A stretch of 61,440 nt of DNA from Marinoscillum sp. (lineage in GTDB: Bacteria > Bacteroidota > Bacteroidia > Cytophagales > Cyclobacteriaceae). The DNA lies in the NCBI GenBank assembly GCA_024305105.1, contig JAMWZA010000014.1, positions 1-61,440 on the forward strand. The letters are read 5' to 3'. Made by a program: the position numbers and the translations under genes. A model generated the notes under the pieces. The model was given only the letters and a program-made list of their open reading frames with translations. It had not been told where the DNA came from and searched no databases. Of this stretch, positions 9,192-19,100 are shown piece after piece (the first letter of the stretch is position 1; each line of letters begins with the position of its first letter).

Positions 9192-9222
9192 CAAAGTTAT
9201 TAAATCGATTACGCAATCGATT
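9192..9222 (-). promoter_or_regulatory. uxuA promoter with LacI-type operator
   Basis: The minus strand carries TAACTTTG (complement of 9192-9199), a perfect -7 element that ends four bases before the uxuA ATG. Immediately upstream is a 20-base near-palindrome at 9203-9222, with half-sites AATCGATTAC / GCAATCGATT (nine of ten symmetric). It matches 16 of 20 bases of the element at 24648-24667 before GH67. Size and symmetry fit a LacI-family operator; the cognate regulator is not in the window. Confidence 0.65.
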
Positions 9223-9253
9223 GATTAGCCTTAAAAATAAATAAGCCTACTGA

Positions 9254-10999
9254 TCAGTTAGAAAATCGTTGTTGATATATGGATTCCACTCCTGCGGTAA
9301 CATAGACTAGCGGTGCATTCCAATTTATCGCAACTTCGTTTGTAGAATAGCTGCACGTTTCGTCCAGGTAGCACTTGGCTGGCAAATGAATCGCATACTC
9401 ATCTCGTCCGCAATCCTGATGGATGTTGCGCGGATTCGGACCTCCTACGAGAAAACCTGGAATTGGTGCTTCTATATCATCCGAAGCAGATTGTCTATGG
9501 TGAATATTTTTTGGTGATAAATAACCAAAACCTGTTACAAAGCAATAGCCTGTTGCATTTCTTCCAAGGACATAGTCCAATCCGGAAACGGCTGCTTCGA
9601 AGTATTCTACATTTCCTAATACACGGTACGCATTTAGGAGAACCATGCTTTGATTCATTACTTCTGCATTGCTACCCCAAACAAACTTGTTGATGGTCAC
9701 ACGGTATGGTGATTGACGCCATTCCGAAATCAAGAGTTCGGCAAGAATCATCAGTTCATCCGACGCCTTTTTCTTTAGGTGATTATTCAATTCACTGGAG
9801 GCCAGGGAAATCAAGCCAAGGGTCTCCACTGTAGACCAATTCGGAACATTGAACTGATTGAACTCACTCATGGCTTGTTTGCTCAGGTATTGATTGTCCA
9901 TAGTGGCCAGGTAGAGTTCCACTCCTGCCCAAAAAAATTCATCTTGAAAATGATTATCTCCATACTCGCCTGTGTGAATGGACGGGTACTTTGGACTATT
10001 GGATACAGGGTTCTTAAACTCTGCGTTTGGATGAGTCAAAGCCCAGTTGTAGGCGGCTTTAGCTCGGTATAATAGCTTTTGAGCGTATAGTGGGTCTTCC
10101 GCTTGAAGCATGGCACTGGTTTTAGCCATTACTGCTGCAAAATTCAAAGAAGCAGCGGTTCCTTTATTCACCACAAACCGCTGTCCATTTGCTTTTGACG
10201 CCTCCATAAAGCTTTCAAAATTGGCAGTGGTTGTTTTATGATATACCCCACCATCCAGTGTGTCTTGCATGGTTTCCATCCAGCGGATATTCCATAGGAT
10301 TTCATCCATTAGATCAGCACGTTGGTTGTTGCTTTCTGGGATGTTCCACTGAAGTGTATCAAAAAGGTTTTGATAGTGTTCGTACGCAGCAAGAAGTGTG
10401 TAAGTAGAGATGCCTGAGTTCACCACGTACTTATTAAAATCTCCGGCATCATACCATCCAAATGGAGTAGCTATTGACTCACCTGCGGGTAAAAAGTCTC
10501 CAGCAGCTGAGGCATGTATCATTACAGCTGTATCGGGATGGGAAAAAGGTCTTTTATAAATTCCTGCATATTTTTCATGCAGTTCTGTTGTAGCTCTGTT
10601 AAAGTAGTACGTCTTAGCAGCAGCTTTTAATAGGTCATTATAAGGTACTTCTGATAAGCGAAATGGTTCTGATTGTGCACTACCACTTTGCAGATAGTAG
10701 TCCCCTGATTCTGAAAAGGCAGAAAAATCGATGATCGATACGTGTTCACCTGCTTGATCCCAAAATTTGGATTTTAAAACTGAGCCAGTATACACCGTCT
10801 CACCCGAAAGTGTTTTAAGGGAGAATGCTTTATCCTTAGGTGCTGTTATTACAGCTATTTTTTGCCCTTTAGTGTAGAATCCAACTTGATTTAATCGGAT
10901 GTTAGTTTCTGCATTCTTATACTTATCAGAAAAGGCGCACCGAGATAGCATCACCAACATGATGGCCACAAGACTCAGTGATCTATAAATATTTTTCAT
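9254..10999 (-). CDS. GH9 family endoglucanase-type glycoside hydrolase, probable lipoprotein
   Basis: A 581-residue GH9 enzyme with an N-terminal CelD-type immunoglobulin-like domain (about residues 33-120; TNIRLNQVGFYTKGQK). The catalytic alpha/alpha-barrel spans about 130-575. WYDAGDFNKYVVNSG near 182 holds the catalytic aspartate pair, NIHHRQSASDD lies near 500, and STNEVAINWNAPLVY near 555 holds the proton-donor glutamate. The N-terminus is hydrophobic and ends LSRC, a plausible lipobox at Cys21. GH9 enzymes cut beta-1,4-glucans, including cellulose, mixed-linkage glucan and xyloglucan backbones. It follows the surface-binding-protein genes on the same strand after an intergenic hairpin, so it may be transcribed with them at a reduced level. 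Substrate is not fixed by sequence. Confidence 0.9.
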   Translation of the reverse strand: MKNIYRSLSLVAIMLVMLSRCAFSDKYKNAETNIRLNQVGFYTKGQKIAVITAPKDKAFSLKTLSGETVYTGSVLKSKFWDQAGEHVSIIDFSAFSESGDYYLQSGSAQSEPFRLSEVPYNDLLKAAAKTYYFNRATTELHEKYAGIYKRPFSHPDTAVMIHASAAGDFLPAGESIATPFGWYDAGDFNKYVVNSGISTYTLLAAYEHYQNLFDTLQWNIPESNNQRADLMDEILWNIRWMETMQDTLDGGVYHKTTTANFESFMEASKANGQRFVVNKGTAASLNFAAVMAKTSAMLQAEDPLYAQKLLYRAKAAYNWALTHPNAEFKNPVSNSPKYPSIHTGEYGDNHFQDEFFWAGVELYLATMDNQYLSKQAMSEFNQFNVPNWSTVETLGLISLASSELNNHLKKKASDELMILAELLISEWRQSPYRVTINKFVWGSNAEVMNQSMVLLNAYRVLGNVEYFEAAVSGLDYVLGRNATGYCFVTGFGYLSPKNIHHRQSASDDIEAPIPGFLVGGPNPRNIHQDCGRDEYAIHLPAKCYLDETCSYSTNEVAINWNAPLVYVTAGVESIYQQRFSN

Positions 11000-11060
11000 T
11001 CCTTATGAGTTACAATCGAGGTTTCCATCGAAAACATGAGTGTGGAAGGTTGAGGTAATT

Positions 11061-11085
11061 ACGGGCCGATTGTGAATCGGCCCGT
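11061..11085. terminator. Perfect intergenic hairpin between the binding-protein gene and GH9
   Basis: An 11-base-pair perfect stem, ACGGGCCGATT / AATCGGCCCGT, with a 3-base loop (GTG). It sits in the 104-base gap 18 bases after the stop of the glycan-binding protein gene. There is no long U-tract on the minus strand, so it may stabilise the upstream mRNA or partly attenuate read-through into GH9 rather than fully terminate. Confidence 0.6.
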
Positions 11086-11103
11086 TGATTGAATATTTTA
11101 AAT

Positions 11104-13155
11104 TTATTTCAAACCAATATGGTCAATGAATATTGTTCCAGCCCAATCGGTATCCTGAAATTGCAACTCGAAAATGCTTGCAGGGCTTCCAAGCTCTGAC
11201 AATGGCACTTCAAAATCGACCCATCCATCAGCCTTCATGGATACTTGTACAGACGAGGCAGTACCTCCTTCTGTTGGTATCAAGTTTAACTGAATGTTAG
11301 CTCCGTCAGTGATATCCTCTCCATAGATAGAGAATGCAATATGCGTCATGCCAGCAGTCGATAATGGAGTGTTACCCCATGCTCCAAACTGAGCAGCTCC
11401 ACCCCAGCCACCTGCATAAGTAGCTTTAATTGCAGCCTCACCACCTCTTGGATTTTCCTGGTTAGCAAAGTCTGTGGTGGATCCACCCCAACCGCCACCT
11501 CCACCAAATGGAGAAGAAATACCGTCTTCATAAATGAAGGTGATGATATCTGGTAGCAGGCCTAACGGCTCATCTACAGTCAATCCAATCTCATCTATAA
11601 AAACAACTGTATTGTTCGTAGCAGCATCTCCGTTGTTGTTTTTGATCCGAAGCTCACTTACGTTATCCGAACCAGCTAAATCTGCCAAAGGAACAACAAT
11701 CTGATGCCACTTATCACCCACAAAATGTGCTGGATAATAGTCACCATTATTATCAATCTGTGCGATAATATCAGACTCTTCACCCTGAACATACACATAG
11801 AAAACAAGGTAATTATATCCGCTGAAAACAGTTGCTGCACCAGAGTTGTGAATCTGCATTGCACCATATGCGTCGTTGAATACGGTCTTGATTGCTAATT
11901 CACCATTCGCCGGATTTTCGGTATTACTGTAATCCTGGCTTACGTGGCCCCAGCCACCCCATGCTTCCCAACCATTTTGCAAACCATCACTATAGATATA
12001 GTAATCCAGTGTAGGAAAACCTCCAGATGGTGGAAGTTTTAGTAAAGCACCCTCTAAAGCAGCCTCATAGCCGTGAATTGTTTTATAGTTCAGCGCTCCC
12101 TGAGTTGCTGACTCTGGGATGTTAAAAGAAATTTCTGTTGCTGAATAAGTCAGGAATGAAGCAGATGCAATCGTTCCAGCACCTGGTAAAATAATCTCAG
12201 CTACTAAATCCAGATCAGTTCCAGTAATGACCATTACATCTTGGCCTGGTTTTGCTGGCGTAGGTGTAACAGAAGATGCATTGGGTAAGATAATCGTTAG
12301 CTCTTCACTTGTAGTCACATCTACTGGAGAAGCTTGCTTCAAAGTAATCGTGCCTTTCACCACGGTAGCTGGTATTTTCACAACGATTTCACTCGCAGAC
12401 TGGCTAATGAAATCAGACTTCATTAACGAAACGCCATCAGGCAGAACCACTTCAGTTACTAAATCAAGATCAGATCCCTGAATAGTCAAATCGCCCGTAT
12501 GCCGGATAGATGCAGGACTAAGACCTGACACTGCTGGCAACGTCACATCAAGTTGTGACTCTGTAGCAAAGGTCATTGGCTCTGTTCCCCCAGAAGCAAA
12601 GATCAAAAACCCTGTCTGAGCTTCCATAGGCACTTCTACCACCAACTCGGTAAGTGATTGACTCACAAAGTCATCTTTACCAACTACGATATCCGCAGGA
12701 AAAGTGACTTCTTCAATCCAGTTCAACTTCTGACCTGTAATGGTCACATTGGTACCGGGTTTCGCTTTTGCGGTGATGTTGCTTAGCACAACGGGCACGT
12801 CAAAATTAAGCATGGTCTTGGTCTGAAGAGTATCACCAGCTGTAGTTTTCAGCACTACAAAACCAGCCTCAGCGGCATCAGGAACATTTAGTTTTATTTG
12901 ACTGCTGTTATGAGATGTGAATGCATCACTCGCTATCTCCACAGATGGCCTGAAAACAATTGAAGCAATTTCATCCAGATTAGTACCGATGAAAATTACT
13001 TCTTCACCATGCTTCACACCAGCAGGACCGAAACTCAGAAGCTCTACTTCTGAGGTTCCCATCTCTTCCTCCTCACATGCAGTGGTGAAGGTCAAAGCCA
13101 GCAGCACAAAAAGTGCTGCGATGCCTCGAAAAGTATATTTTATATAATTTATCAT
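11104..13155 (-). CDS. Surface glycan-binding lipoprotein with four IPT/TIG domains and two C-terminal carbohydrate-binding-like modules
   Basis: A 683-residue SusE/SGBP-type surface lipoprotein. A signal peptide ends in LTFTTAC, followed by the acidic EEEE typical of surface-exported Bacteroidota lipoproteins. Four IPT/TIG-like immunoglobulin domains follow at about residues 35-370; each has phrases such as VTITGQKL, LTIQGSDLDLV or VMVITGTDLDLV and a closing segment like SQSASEIVVKIP. From about 384 to the end come two related modules of about 145 residues (384-530 and 538-683). Both open with [YF]IYxDG, have a Gly/Trp-rich stretch and an ENPxxGExAIK motif, and close with FID-IGL. They resemble beta-sandwich carbohydrate-binding modules. 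It lies 12 bases after another binding protein in the susCD operon and probably holds the polysaccharide at the cell surface. Confidence 0.85.
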   Translation of the reverse strand: MINYIKYTFRGIAALFVLLALTFTTACEEEEMGTSEVELLSFGPAGVKHGEEVIFIGTNLDEIASIVFRPSVEIASDAFTSHNSSQIKLNVPDAAEAGFVVLKTTAGDTLQTKTMLNFDVPVVLSNITAKAKPGTNVTITGQKLNWIEEVTFPADIVVGKDDFVSQSLTELVVEVPMEAQTGFLIFASGGTEPMTFATESQLDVTLPAVSGLSPASIRHTGDLTIQGSDLDLVTEVVLPDGVSLMKSDFISQSASEIVVKIPATVVKGTITLKQASPVDVTTSEELTIILPNASSVTPTPAKPGQDVMVITGTDLDLVAEIILPGAGTIASASFLTYSATEISFNIPESATQGALNYKTIHGYEAALEGALLKLPPSGGFPTLDYYIYSDGLQNGWEAWGGWGHVSQDYSNTENPANGELAIKTVFNDAYGAMQIHNSGAATVFSGYNYLVFYVYVQGEESDIIAQIDNNGDYYPAHFVGDKWHQIVVPLADLAGSDNVSELRIKNNNGDAATNNTVVFIDEIGLTVDEPLGLLPDIITFIYEDGISSPFGGGGGWGGSTTDFANQENPRGGEAAIKATYAGGWGGAAQFGAWGNTPLSTAGMTHIAFSIYGEDITDGANIQLNLIPTEGGTASSVQVSMKADGWVDFEVPLSELGSPASIFELQFQDTDWAGTIFIDHIGLK

Positions 13156-13167
13156 TTCTCTGCTTAG

Positions 13168-14436
13168 TTAGGGTTGAACAAATCGAATGTTATCGATGTA
13201 CATTTCGATGTAGTTACCATCATTCTCAGGGGAACCAATTATCCATGTACTTAATGACCCAACAGCCTGCTCATTGAAGTCCTGGCCGCCAGTGTAAACA
13301 ATGGCATCCGGAGCGTCGATGTAATATTGAAAATCGGTCATTGGAACAACCATCGTTATCCACTTACCATCAGTGGTGAACTCCTCGTCTGCTTCTTGCC
13401 ACGGAGCCCAAATTGCCCGAGCATTAATGTCATTGCTCCAAATCTCCTGATTACTTCCTGTATGACTTGGTGGAGCCAAGCAGAAGTTCAAGTGGCCACC
13501 ATACCAGGTGTTTACTTTCACTTCGAACTTCATCACATATTCCTGATAAGAGCCTGGATAGTACGGATAGAAGTTAGAGGTTCTATCTGGATCGCTCCCA
13601 CCCCAGTACTCCATTACTTTCATAGACTCAGAAGGAGCTCCTGGCCCTTCATCTCTTTCGTTGGCATTCACATTGCCACCTACGATCAGGTAGTTTCCAT
13701 TGATTGGGCCGTCACTGTTTCCTGTAGCTCCAATTCTCCACCCATTTGGGTTTTTGCCATCGAAATCCAAAACAATGTTTCTTGAATCCCAAAGATTGAA
13801 ACTTGTGGTAGCAGCACCAAAGTTGGTCGTTACCACCATAGGGCCTTCCGTAGCACCATCAGGTACAGAGACCTCTAATTGCGATTGACTGAGAACTGTC
13901 GCTTCAGCCTGAACTCCGCCTGCAAAATCAACTGTAACAGGAGTTACATCAAAGAAGTAATCCCCATTTAAAACCAGCATTTCACCATCCTGTGGCCATT
14001 CGTTCACTGCACTATATACATTTGGTGCAGGAATAGTCACCTCAAATGGGTAAGCAAGAGTGTCCAGATTACCATCTACCAAATAAATTTGGTCTGTTAC
14101 TGACAAAGGAGCCACACTCGGTACCGATACGACGATCGTATTATTGGTTACCCAGGAAGGCGTAATATTTGCCTGTCTGTCATTAAACCACACTTCGCGA
14201 GTTCCTCCAAGGTTTTCACCCATGATTACCACTCCGGCTCCAAGTTCCGCTCTTACCAGTAGCGAATCACTTTGCTCTGGATTGGTCACTCGGATATAAC
14301 TAATGGATGGTGATCCATTAGGCTCTTCCAATGGCACTCCGTCATCCTCTTCGCATGAAGAAAGGAAGAACACAGCCACTACCATGAATGGCACGAGCGC
14401 TCGGTATATAAATTTATTTCTATTCATGTCTTTCAA
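13168..14436 (-). CDS. Surface glycan-binding lipoprotein, IPT/TIG domains with SGBP-B-type C-terminal domain
   Basis: A 422-residue lipoprotein. The signal peptide ends VFFLSSC and is followed by EEDD, a surface-export-like acidic stretch. Immunoglobulin-like IPT/TIG domains occupy about residues 40-215 (SLLVRAELGAGVVIMGENLGG; GEMLVLNGDYFFDVTPVTVDF). The C-terminal domain from about 220 (IVLDFDGKNPNGWRIG to YIEMYIDNIRFVQP) is Trp- and Tyr-rich and fits the glycan-binding domain of SGBP-B proteins from xyloglucan and xylan loci. It starts five bases after the susD stop, the usual SGBP position. It should act on the outer surface, capturing long glycan chains for SusCD and the endo-enzymes. 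Ligand is inferred from context. Confidence 0.87.
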   Translation of the reverse strand: MKDMNRNKFIYRALVPFMVVAVFFLSSCEEDDGVPLEEPNGSPSISYIRVTNPEQSDSLLVRAELGAGVVIMGENLGGTREVWFNDRQANITPSWVTNNTIVVSVPSVAPLSVTDQIYLVDGNLDTLAYPFEVTIPAPNVYSAVNEWPQDGEMLVLNGDYFFDVTPVTVDFAGGVQAEATVLSQSQLEVSVPDGATEGPMVVTTNFGAATTSFNLWDSRNIVLDFDGKNPNGWRIGATGNSDGPINGNYLIVGGNVNANERDEGPGAPSESMKVMEYWGGSDPDRTSNFYPYYPGSYQEYVMKFEVKVNTWYGGHLNFCLAPPSHTGSNQEIWSNDINARAIWAPWQEADEEFTTDGKWITMVVPMTDFQYYIDAPDAIVYTGGQDFNEQAVGSLSTWIIGSPENDGNYIEMYIDNIRFVQP

Positions 14437-14441
14437 AATTA

Positions 14442-16151
14442 TTATTCGAAACTATAGTCAACTGCTTCTACATCAGAACTCAACATTGGGTTAACCGTAA
14501 CCTGTGGAGCCGGAATAGGAATGATCATATCCTCGGCTGTGAACGTCACAACCGGATCATTATTCACATTAGATGGATTGCTTCCTACACCACCACCTCC
14601 AGGCACGAGTTCATAACCAGCCATATCGTTTTCCAATCCATCGTCTGGATCTATGCGATAATAGCGATCAGTTCTGCCCTGATTATTTAAGTAGGTCAGT
14701 GCCTCAGACTGATTGCGGTAGTATCTACGCTTCACTTCTAACCAGGCCATTCCTTCTAAGCCAAACTCCACTCTGCGTTCATTGAATAAGTCTGTGTAGG
14801 TCATGTTACCATCAGCTGGAGCATCAAGACCCGCTCTAGCTCTTACCGCGAGGTACGCGTCGTATCCTGGGCCACCAGATAGTGAAGCCTGACCTGCCAA
14901 CATTGCTTCAGCATACAACAGGTACACATCTGCCAATCTTAACATATAGATATCAAGTGGTGAATCCTGGTTGGAAATAATGTAACCATGGTCAGCCACG
15001 CCTCCTACCACATACTTCTTCAGGCTATTAAGTGTTGGTGAAGCAGCTTCTAACTGAACACCATCTTCGTCCTGAGAAACTATTTCATAATTATAGCCTT
15101 CGCCGATGTAACCATAATAGTCTCCATTCTGCATGTAGATAGCTCTTCTTCTGGCATCTTCATTTCCTTCTGCGTTGCTTTGAAGGTTTTGCACATAACT
15201 TACCGTCATACACTTTCCTCCACCCCATGCTTGTGCGTCGCCAGTGATTCTTGAGTGACGCGCATAACGAGCCTGACGACTATTTCCGGCACCATATCCC
15301 TGGTTGATGAACTGAATTCCCCAAAGAATTTCCGGGTTATCTTCATTCGAAATTTTGAATAAATCTTCGTAATTCGTCGCAAGTGAAATTCCGCTATTAT
15401 TGATCACATCTGCTGCATAGTTTGCTGCAGTAGTAAAATCTTCTACCGAGCCGAAATCAGCTCCTCCGACTGCACGTTGACCGAGAGTGACATGAAGCTT
15501 CGCTAACATGCCTTTTGCTGACCACTGCGTTACTCTACCAGCTACATCAGTAGTGGGTAGATTCTCAGCAGCATACACAAAATCTCTTCGAGCAAACTCG
15601 TAAATATCAGCTGTCTTATTCTTCGGCTGAAACAAATCACCTGAAGCTACTTTGTCAGCAGGGTTTTCAATGATTGGTGCTTCTTCCCAGTACTCTACGA
15701 GCAGGTAATAAGCAGCACCTCTGAAGAAACGAGCTTCTGCAACTGCTGCATCAATCGCATCCTGACCAACACCGTGACCGCTAGCTACCACTGGCATGTC
15801 ATCGATGATCAGGTTGGCATAAGATATCACATTATAAAGACCCTGAAATCCGCCATTGATGTACGGGTTGCTTTCATTGAATGACCCATAAAAAAACTGT
15901 CCTTCCTGATCCCAGTTGTGGTGCATGTCTCCAGCAAGGAGATCACCGGCTAACCACCCAAACTGATCCTGATATCCAAACCACGGATCATGATAAAGCG
16001 ATGCTGTCGCTTGTCTTATTTCATCGGCATTTCGATACCAACCCGCTACTGTCGACTGATCTTGAGGAACGTATTCCAGAAAATCATCTCCACACGCACT
16101 TGCCAAAAACATGAACAAGCACAAGATTATGTTATTTATATAATTCTTCAT
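14442..16151 (-). CDS. susD: SusD/RagB family outer-membrane glycan-binding lipoprotein
   Basis: A 569-residue SusD homologue that forms the lid of the SusC transporter and binds oligosaccharides at the surface. The lipoprotein signal ends FLASAC near residue 20, then GDDFLEYVPQDQSTV, the standard SusD opening. TPR-like helices follow (ARFFRGAAYYLLVEYWEEAPII near 140), then the C-terminal RagB/SusD block (DIYMLRLADVYLLYAEAML near 405; RRVEFGLEGMAWLEVKRR near 470). It starts 18 bases after the susC stop. Ligand specificity cannot be read from sequence; the neighbouring enzymes point to xylan-type oligosaccharides. Confidence 0.93.
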   Translation of the reverse strand: MKNYINNIILCLFMFLASACGDDFLEYVPQDQSTVAGWYRNADEIRQATASLYHDPWFGYQDQFGWLAGDLLAGDMHHNWDQEGQFFYGSFNESNPYINGGFQGLYNVISYANLIIDDMPVVASGHGVGQDAIDAAVAEARFFRGAAYYLLVEYWEEAPIIENPADKVASGDLFQPKNKTADIYEFARRDFVYAAENLPTTDVAGRVTQWSAKGMLAKLHVTLGQRAVGGADFGSVEDFTTAANYAADVINNSGISLATNYEDLFKISNEDNPEILWGIQFINQGYGAGNSRQARYARHSRITGDAQAWGGGKCMTVSYVQNLQSNAEGNEDARRRAIYMQNGDYYGYIGEGYNYEIVSQDEDGVQLEAASPTLNSLKKYVVGGVADHGYIISNQDSPLDIYMLRLADVYLLYAEAMLAGQASLSGGPGYDAYLAVRARAGLDAPADGNMTYTDLFNERRVEFGLEGMAWLEVKRRYYRNQSEALTYLNNQGRTDRYYRIDPDDGLENDMAGYELVPGGGGVGSNPSNVNNDPVVTFTAEDMIIPIPAPQVTVNPMLSSDVEAVDYSFE

Positions 16152-16169
16152 TTCTCTAAGATTTTGCTA

Positions 16170-19100
16170 TTAAAAATCAAGATTTACGCCTAGTGTATAC
16201 ACCCTTGGAGCAGGGTATCTACCCAAATCCCATCCTTGTCTCATAGGATCCTGATTGAATGCACCAATTACCGGATCTAAACCGGTGTACTCGGTGAATG
16301 TGGCAACGTTTTGAACGTTTGCATACACTTGAAACCTTGCCATTTTAATCACACTAGCAATATTCTGTGGCAAGTTGTAAGTCAACTTGAGGTTCTGAAT
16401 TCGTACGTATGTACCATCTTCTATCCACCTGCTTGACATTACGTGGTTTTGATTTTCACCACCATTATCAAATCTGGGAATGTTCGTATCTGGATTGACC
16501 AACTCTACATCATCGATGTTATTGATATCCGTACCACCCTCTATCAGTTGAGTCCTGGCTCTGTCAATAACGTTGACAGACTGGTTAGCAAAATTTCCTG
16601 TCATTGCTTCAGCACGTGCTCTGGTATAGTTAAGCAAATCGCCTCCTACAGCACCTACGATGAAAGCATCCAGAGTGAATGGCCCAACAGAAATGGTATT
16701 TGAAAAACCGAAATTGAAATCAGGGTTAGGATCTCCAATAAATTTCCTGTCTTCAGGAGTAATTGCGCCATCTCCATTGACGTCTTTCCATTTTACATCT
16801 CCTAACCATAGACCGACAGTTCGGTCGATTAGATTTACACCTTCACCATTGTCAATTTGCACCGCATGGTTTTCTATCTCTTCTTTAGATGTGAAAATTC
16901 CTTCCATTTCATAACCATAGAACTGACCGATAGGATTACCTCCTCCTATGGTTCTGGTTGATTGCTCAAATCCAGTGTACCAGTAAATTGGTTGAAAGAA
17001 CTCCAGATCATTCAGGTCCTGAATACTGTTTCTGTTGATTGTTACGTTGGCTGTGGTCGACCACTTGAAGAACCCATTGTCGATGTTGACCGAGTTTAAT
17101 GATACTTCGATTCCTTTGTTCTCCAGGCTACCAACGTTTGCGAAAGGACCTCCGATTCGGTTACCATAAGTACCTGGTAGCTGCTGCTGTAGCAGAAGAT
17201 CATTCGTAGACTTTCTATAGACATCTACGGTCATATCTAATCGTCCGGCAAATAACCCAATATCCAAACCTAAGTTGATGGTTTCAGATGATTCCCATTT
17301 CACAAATGGATTGGAATATCGAGCGTTTCTCACTGCAGGACCAAACTCTGTGTTCAATGCATTAAGTGCAGATCCAAAAGCGTAGTTTCCAATAGATTCG
17401 TTACCTACCTGTCCCCAACCAGCTCTCAACTTTAGATTGTCAAGAACAGCTGTCTGTGGCATGAAGGGCTCGTTTGAAATTCTCCATCCTACAGATGCAG
17501 ATGGGAACCAACCATAAAGGTTTTCTGAACCAAAACGTGAAGATCCATCACGTCTGATCGTAGCAGTTACCAAATAACGATCCGCAAATGAGTAGGTACC
17601 TCTGGCAAACTGAGAGTTTAGTGAATTCCATCCTTTATAACCAGTATTGGCAATATTGGATATATCTCCCTGATTCATCACTTGAATATCGTTTGGCAGG
17701 TTTACTTTAAACGCAGTAACTCCCTCGTATTCTGATTTTTGACTTTCCTGTCCAACCATCACTGTAAAGTCATGATTGTCAAAACTCATGCTGTAGGTAG
17801 CAAAGGTTTTCCATAACCAGAAAATGGACTCAGAGTTGCGTTGTCCAAATTGACTCGTTCGGTTCTCAAAAGTTCCCCATTCGAAAGTCGGGAGGAATGC
17901 TTTGTTCGTACCATTGTTATAATCAATAGCAATCTCACTTCTAAGCTTAAGACCTTTAATAATATCAGCCTCAGCATACAAGTTGTTCATCACTCTGTTT
18001 GACAAGTTAGTATTGTTACGTACCAAGGCCATGGCCACTGGATTGTTGCCAACCTGAGCTGATGGGTTCTGCTGTTGTGGTCCCGCAAATGTCCCGTCAA
18101 AGTTCCTAACCGGAATGTGTGGAGGCATTGATGCAGCTTGAGCGATTACTCCATCACCACCATCGGTGTTGATGATCTGCTCATCTTTTCGAGACAAAGA
18201 CATGCTCGTACCTACTTTTAACCAATCCCGAACCTGGTTATCAATATTCAAGCGGACGTTTATCCGATTGAAATCAGATCCGATAACAATTCCATCTTGT
18301 TGGAAGAAACCTGCTGACAACATGTAAGACAGTTTTTCCTGTCCCCCAGTGAATGTCAGGGAGTGACTTTGCATAGGTGCCAATCTAAAGATGGCTTCCT
18401 GCCAGTCTGTACCTTCTCCCAACAATGAAGGATCAGCGAAATTAGGATTAGCATTGATAGTCGATACTTCCTGAGCCACTTCGTTGTTATAGTCGGCATA
18501 TTCTCTCAGATTCATCATGTCCACTGTTTTGTAAACATCCTGAACTGCGTAGAATCCATTATAAGAAATTTTAGACTCTCCTTTTTTACCACGCTTGGTT
18601 GTAATGATAATTACCCCATTTGCAGCACGAGAACCATAAATTGCAGTAGCAGAAGCGTCTTTAAGTACTTCGATACTCGCTATATCATTCGGGTTGATAG
18701 ATGCCATGGGGTTACTGGCAGCGCCTTGCTGGCCTCCAGTACCACCTTGCCAATCGAATCCGGTAATACCTTCGGCAGCACCGCCTACCTGTATACCATC
18801 AATTACGTAAAGAGGCTCACTACTTCCTGTTACGGAAGATGTACCTCTGATTCGGATAGAAACAGCACCACCTGGCTGGCCCGAGTTCTGAGTCACCTGC
18901 AATCCAGCTACTCTACCTTGTAGACCCTGGTCTAAACTAGTATTTACTGACTGCATTAATGCCTCACCATCAAGGGAAGCAATAGACCCAGTCAGGTCAC
19001 TCTTTCGCTGTGTACCATAACCAACTACCACTACCTCTTGTAATGTAGAGACATCAGAGTCTAAAGTGATGTTAATATTGGATTGGCTCCCTACTGAGAT

